From Paraburkholderia adhaesiva (GTDB lineage: Bacteria; Pseudomonadota; Gammaproteobacteria; Burkholderiales; Burkholderiaceae), in the NCBI RefSeq assembly GCF_021390575.1, contig NZ_JAJEJQ010000003.1, forward strand, positions 62,001 through 126,000: a stretch of 64,000 nt of DNA. Direction: 5' to 3'. Shown here in pieces: positions 60,858 through 64,000 of this stretch. The position numbers and the translations under genes were made by a program. Numbering within the stretch: the first letter of the stretch is position 1; each line of letters opens with the position of its first letter. The notes beneath the pieces were generated by a model. The model saw nothing but the letters and a program-made list of their open reading frames with translations. It did not search any database and was not told where the DNA came from.

Positions 60858-62817
60858 ACGCGGCCATGCGCGCCTCGGCGCCAAGCACCAGCTCCACGCG
60901 CGAACCATGATCGGGGCGGCCGTCCAGCTTCAGCGTCGCCGCGAGGTGCCTCGCCCGCTCGCGCATGATATGGAACCCCACGTGCGATTCCCCTGCCGAG
61001 TCGAGATCGGCCGGATCGTAGCCAATGCCATCATCCTCGACAAGCAGCCGGAAATCGCGCCCGTTGACTACCGTTATGTGAACCGATTGCGCCTCGGCAT
61101 GCTTGCGCACGTTGGAGAGCGCCTCCTGCAGGATAAACAGCACCTGTAGCTGTTGATCGGCCGGCAGCGGCGCACCGCCTTCGTCGCGATAGTCGAGCGT
61201 CACGTCGGCGTCCGACTGTCGCTGGAAGCGCGCAACCGTATCTTCGACCGCGGGCCGCAGCGCGCCCGGGCCGAGCCGCGTGCGGAAGTTCAGCAGCAGT
61301 TCGCGCACGTCCTCATAGCTTTCCTCGACACCCCCTGCGAGCAGCGGCACCAGCTCGCCGATTTCGTCGAGATCACGCGCATGCACGGCCTTGTTGAGCA
61401 ATTGCACCTGCATCTTCAGGTAGCTCAGGCCCTGGGCGATGCTATCGTGCAAGCCCTGCGCGACGAGATTGCGCTCCTCGGACACGGCAAGCTGCCGCGC
61501 CAGTGTAGCGAGCCGCCGGTTCTTGAGCGCGACGCCCAGATGCCTCCCAAGCGTGCGCAGCAACTGAACCTCGGATGGCGACATCGCCCGCTCGCGCCGG
61601 AAGTGCAGCGAGAACATGCCAAGCTTTTCCCCCTGTGACACGATGCCGAACGCGGCGACGTTAACAAAGCCGGCACGAATGCAGTACTTCGAGTATTCAC
61701 GGTCCGGACCCGTCATGCTGCGCGGATTGCGCATGACCGCATATTCCGACGACGTCGCGCTGCCGCAGATGCAATCGTTCACACCCATGCACCGCTCCGC
61801 GTTCACCAGCTCCTCCGACAATCCCTCGGACACGAGCATATGCAGCTTGCTGTCCTCCGCCGATACCAGGCGCACCGATCCGCCATCGACATCGAACTCG
61901 CGCATGAGGCGCTTGAGGAACGTACCGCACAGCACTTCGGCGGGCTCGTTTCCGTTGAGGCACGCCGTCATTTCGTAGAGCAGCGACAGTTCGCGGTTCT
62001 GCGCCGCGAGTTGCGCGGTCTTCGCATCGACGAGCGCCGCGAGGTCGCGGTACAGCGTCTGCAGCTCGCCAACCATTCGGTTGAAACCCTGGGCAAGATA
62101 GCCGAACTCATCCTCGGTATCGACCGGCAGGCGCGTGTCGAACTTTCGCGCTTCGACGCGAGAAACCCCTTCGTGCAGGCGCTGCACAGGTACGACGAAC
62201 CACAGGTACAGCAAATAAACTATCGCCGCCGTCCCGACACACGACAGCGCAGCCAGCGCGAGCTGCGACGTCCGCAGCCACGCGGTCTTGCGCGCGTTCT
62301 CGCGCTCGATCATGCCGACGAGACGGTCCGCTTCGTCGACGAAACCCGGCAGCAGCGCGAGATATTTCGGCGGCTCGCCTTCCCCCGCGTCGCGTTCGCT
62401 CAGCGCAGCCGGTTTGAGCTGCTCGTCCCATACCGCGGCGACGCGATCGAACTGCTTGTGAATCGCCGGGTCGTTGGGCAGGAACAGCGGACGCGCCGCA
62501 TCGCCCTGACGCAATCGACGCACCGTGTCGTCCAGTAGCTTGAGCTGGTCGTCGAGGTCGGCGGGCTCGCCAAGACGCGTTTCCCACAGCGCGATCGCCA
62601 CCGCGTTCGCCCGCATGCGCAGGCTGCCCGCGTCGTTGATCGCAGCGCCCGCGCCTTCCAGCTGCCACGACAGCCAGAGCGTGCCGCCAATCATCGAAAG
62701 CACGAGTGCGAGCGCCACCGCCGAAAGCACAATGATGCGAGTCGACAGGCGCCGGGCGAATGGCGCCGCCGACGCAACGACGTCGGTCTGTTCGGAAAAG
62801 TCGGAGGGCGTGTACAT
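60856..62817 (-). CDS. narX: Nitrate/nitrite sensor histidine kinase
   Basis: 653 residues. Membrane segment 1 (about 26-50), then the nitrate-binding P-box (about 57-72, GAAINDAGSLRMRANA), periplasmic helices, membrane segment 2 (about 184-210), HAMP (about 205-260), a GAF-like central module with Cys343, Cys349, Cys351 and Cys379 (ERCMGVNDCICG, YSKYCI), and a HisKA_3/HATPase core with His457 (LVAQGLHDSIAQGLSYLKMQ) and DDGIGYDP. It phosphorylates NarL when nitrate is present. It lies between mobB and narL, transcribed in the same direction. Confidence 0.93.
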   Translation of the reverse strand: MYTPSDFSEQTDVVASAAPFARRLSTRIIVLSAVALALVLSMIGGTLWLSWQLEGAGAAINDAGSLRMRANAVAIALWETRLGEPADLDDQLKLLDDTVRRLRQGDAARPLFLPNDPAIHKQFDRVAAVWDEQLKPAALSERDAGEGEPPKYLALLPGFVDEADRLVGMIERENARKTAWLRTSQLALAALSCVGTAAIVYLLYLWFVVPVQRLHEGVSRVEARKFDTRLPVDTEDEFGYLAQGFNRMVGELQTLYRDLAALVDAKTAQLAAQNRELSLLYEMTACLNGNEPAEVLCGTFLKRLMREFDVDGGSVRLVSAEDSKLHMLVSEGLSEELVNAERCMGVNDCICGSATSSEYAVMRNPRSMTGPDREYSKYCIRAGFVNVAAFGIVSQGEKLGMFSLHFRRERAMSPSEVQLLRTLGRHLGVALKNRRLATLARQLAVSEERNLVAQGLHDSIAQGLSYLKMQVQLLNKAVHARDLDEIGELVPLLAGGVEESYEDVRELLLNFRTRLGPGALRPAVEDTVARFQRQSDADVTLDYRDEGGAPLPADQQLQVLFILQEALSNVRKHAEAQSVHITVVNGRDFRLLVEDDGIGYDPADLDSAGESHVGFHIMRERARHLAATLKLDGRPDHGSRVELVLGAEARMAA

Positions 62818-62840
62818 GGCTTGACCGGTCGGTGTGGGGC

Positions 62841-63362
62841 TCAGGTGCGATTATCCGCCTGTGCGCCGCCCGCCGAAAGCCCGCCCACGGTCTTCGCGAT
62901 GAACGCGGCAATCGCTGGCACGTCGTTCAGCGCCAGGACGGGCAAACGGGTATCGAGGTCCATATCGGACGCGATCGCCACGATGCGCGGGTCATGCGGA
63001 TAAAGCACCTCGCAGCCGCTCCCGCTGCGCACGACTTCGAGCCGCGGAATCTCGGCGGTCGTGTAGCCTTCGACGAGCGTGAGGTCGGCAGGCGAAAGCC
63101 GGGCGAGCATCGTGTCGAATGACGGTTCCGGTCCGTCGTGCAAGATAGCCCACGACGTCGGCGACACGACCAGCACCTCGCCCGCACCTGCGGCGCGAAA
63201 GCGCGCGCTGTTCTTGTGCGGCGGCTCGAGGTCGAGCTTATGGTGACAATGCTTGATGACGTTGACCACGAGGCCCTGAGCGCCGAAATGGGCGAGCAGC
63301 GCCTCGATCAGGGTCGTTTTGCCCTGACCCGAGCGGCCTGCAATGCCAAAGAGTCGTGCCAT
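62841..63362 (-). CDS. mobB: Molybdopterin-guanine dinucleotide biosynthesis protein B
   Basis: 173 residues from the ATG at 63362 (AGGAGG upstream). The P-loop FGIAGRSGQGKTTLIEALL, followed by VNVIKHCHHKLDLEPPHKNSARFRAAGA, DLTLVEGYT and PRLEVVR, matches MobB. It is a GTP-binding accessory factor for bis-MGD synthesis, the cofactor of NarG. It lies between the second narI and narX, with a terminator just ahead, so it probably has its own promoter or depends on read-through. MobA is not in this window. Confidence 0.93.
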   Translation of the reverse strand: MARLFGIAGRSGQGKTTLIEALLAHFGAQGLVVNVIKHCHHKLDLEPPHKNSARFRAAGAGEVLVVSPTSWAILHDGPEPSFDTMLARLSPADLTLVEGYTTAEIPRLEVVRSGSGCEVLYPHDPRIVAIASDMDLDTRLPVLALNDVPAIAAFIAKTVGGLSAGGAQADNRT

Positions 63363-63378
63363 GACACGCATCCTCCTG

Positions 63379-63416
63379 CAAAAAAAAAGCGGGCGACCGC
63401 CAGACACGGTCGCCCG
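63379..63416 (-). terminator. Rho-independent terminator after the second narI
   Basis: On the minus strand a 10-bp GC stem (63407-63416 with 63390-63399) and a 7-base loop are followed by a tract of T. It ends 17 bases before the mobB ATG, so the T-tract almost touches the mobB ribosome binding site. Confidence 0.85.
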
Positions 63417-63457
63417 AAGGTGATCAGGCCACGATCCTCCGGGCCGACCAACGGGGA

Positions 63458-64000
63458 CTACCGGCTACGCACGAGCTGCCATGCGCGGCCGAGATAACCG
63501 AGTGAAGCAAAACCGCTCCACACGTGCACAAGACGCGTGAACGGGAAGATCACGAAAAGCGTCATGCCCATGAAGAGGTGCACGCGGAAGATAAGCGGTG
63601 CGTCGGCCACGAAGCTTGCTGCATCACCACGGAACGTCAAGGTGTGCTGCGCCCACGTCATGAGCTTCACCATCATCGCGCCGTCCATGTGACCTGCCGA
63701 TTCGCCGATCGTCGAAAGACCGAGCAGCAGCGTGACGAGAATCCACAGGAGCAGGATCTTGTCAGCAGTGCGCGTCACAGCCGACACACGGACGTTCGAG
63801 AGACGACGGTGCAGCAGGATCGCGAGCCCGGCGAGACACATCGAGCCCATCACGCCGCCCGCGACCATCGCGACCATCTGCTTGGCGCTGTGCGGCACGC
63901 CGAGGAAATCCCAGACCGCGACGGGCGTGAGCAGACCGAACAGGTGGCCAAAGAACAGCCCCAGAATGCCGACGTGAAAGAGGATATTACCAATCCTCAG
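63458..64000 (-). CDS. narI: Second nitrate reductase gamma subunit (N-terminus beyond the window)
   Basis: About 180 residues, open at the right edge. It begins in-frame as LRIGNILFHVGILGLFFGHLFG and ends LVRSR; the first His pair and the later HLFMG and LVHVWSG give four haem-ligand His. The sequence differs clearly from the first NarI of this window (for example HMDGAMMVKL against HMDGVMFEQL), so it is a divergent paralogue. Being the usual last gene of narGHJI, it implies a second nitrate reductase operon to the right. A short reading from a GTG at 63898 misses the true start. Confidence 0.93.
   Translation of the reverse strand: MRIGNILFHVGILGLFFGHLFGLLTPVAVWDFLGVPHSAKQMVAMVAGGVMGSMCLAGLAILLHRRLSNVRVSAVTRTADKILLLWILVTLLLGLSTIGESAGHMDGAMMVKLMTWAQHTLTFRGDAASFVADAPLIFRVHLFMGMTLFVIFPFTRLVHVWSGFASLGYLGRAWQLVRSR

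Noticed and set aside
1..64000. CRISPR arrays, insertion sequences, prophage or integrase genes
   Set aside because: No regularly spaced repeats, transposase or phage genes were recognised anywhere in the window.

Overview
This is a GC-rich, gene-dense chromosomal or megaplasmid segment, most likely from a Burkholderiaceae bacterium of the Paraburkholderia/Caballeronia/Burkholderia type. That placement is an inference from protein style: DUF1840 and DUF1697 proteins, a second infA copy, NarX/NarL with NarGHJI, and many PAS/GGDEF/EAL proteins. No rRNA, convincing tRNA, CRISPR array, prophage or intact insertion sequence was seen.

Layout, 1-12 kb: a 5' galU fragment leaves the left edge (minus strand). 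Then come a PAS-PAS-GGDEF protein, a KfrA-like coiled-coil DNA-binding protein, and a module of a diiron oxygenase, its [2Fe-2S]/FAD reductase and a PaaX-type repressor. A basic protein with a ribbon-helix-helix-like C-terminus follows, with tandem palindromic boxes upstream, then DUF1697, a small exported protein and a YciI-like protein.

12-24.5 kb: a ROK repressor preceded by a perfect inverted repeat with 20-bp arms heads a sugar ABC importer operon (ATPase, permease, binding protein). It converges on a c-di-GMP pair: a GAF-PAS-PAS-GGDEF cyclase followed by a membrane CSS-EAL phosphodiesterase. Next is an ECF sigma gene placed between two anti-sigma-like membrane protein genes, then a NiCoT nickel/cobalt permease.

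24.5-36.5 kb: a flavoprotein oxidoreductase coupled to an epoxide hydrolase, another alpha/beta hydrolase, a small cold-shock/translation cluster (CspA, a 74-aa unknown, IF-1, S21), two tandem BamE-like lipoproteins, a class Ia NrdB with no NrdA nearby but with a 50-aa ORF just upstream, ThiM, and a membrane J-domain protein.

36.5-49 kb: a 2-hydroxyacid module (FAD/Fe-S dehydrogenase, MFS carrier, glyoxylate-type aminotransferase) divergent from a GntR regulator with matching palindromes at both ends of the intergenic region. An AraC-type HTH remnant, a LysR regulator divergent from AguB, a PAS protein, a Cys-rich exported protein, a MarR regulator and DUF1840 follow.

49-64 kb: respiratory nitrate reduction. 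narGHJI-ppiC-narK lies on the plus strand with a strong terminator. After a SagB-type nitroreductase and an unknown protein comes the minus-strand set narI(second copy)-mobB-narX-narL. The second, divergent NarI runs off the right edge, so a second narGHJI operon probably lies just outside. Together these genes sense nitrate (NarX/NarL), import it (NarK), supply the Mo-bisMGD cofactor (MobB), assemble the enzyme (NarJ, possibly PpiC) and reduce nitrate at the membrane.
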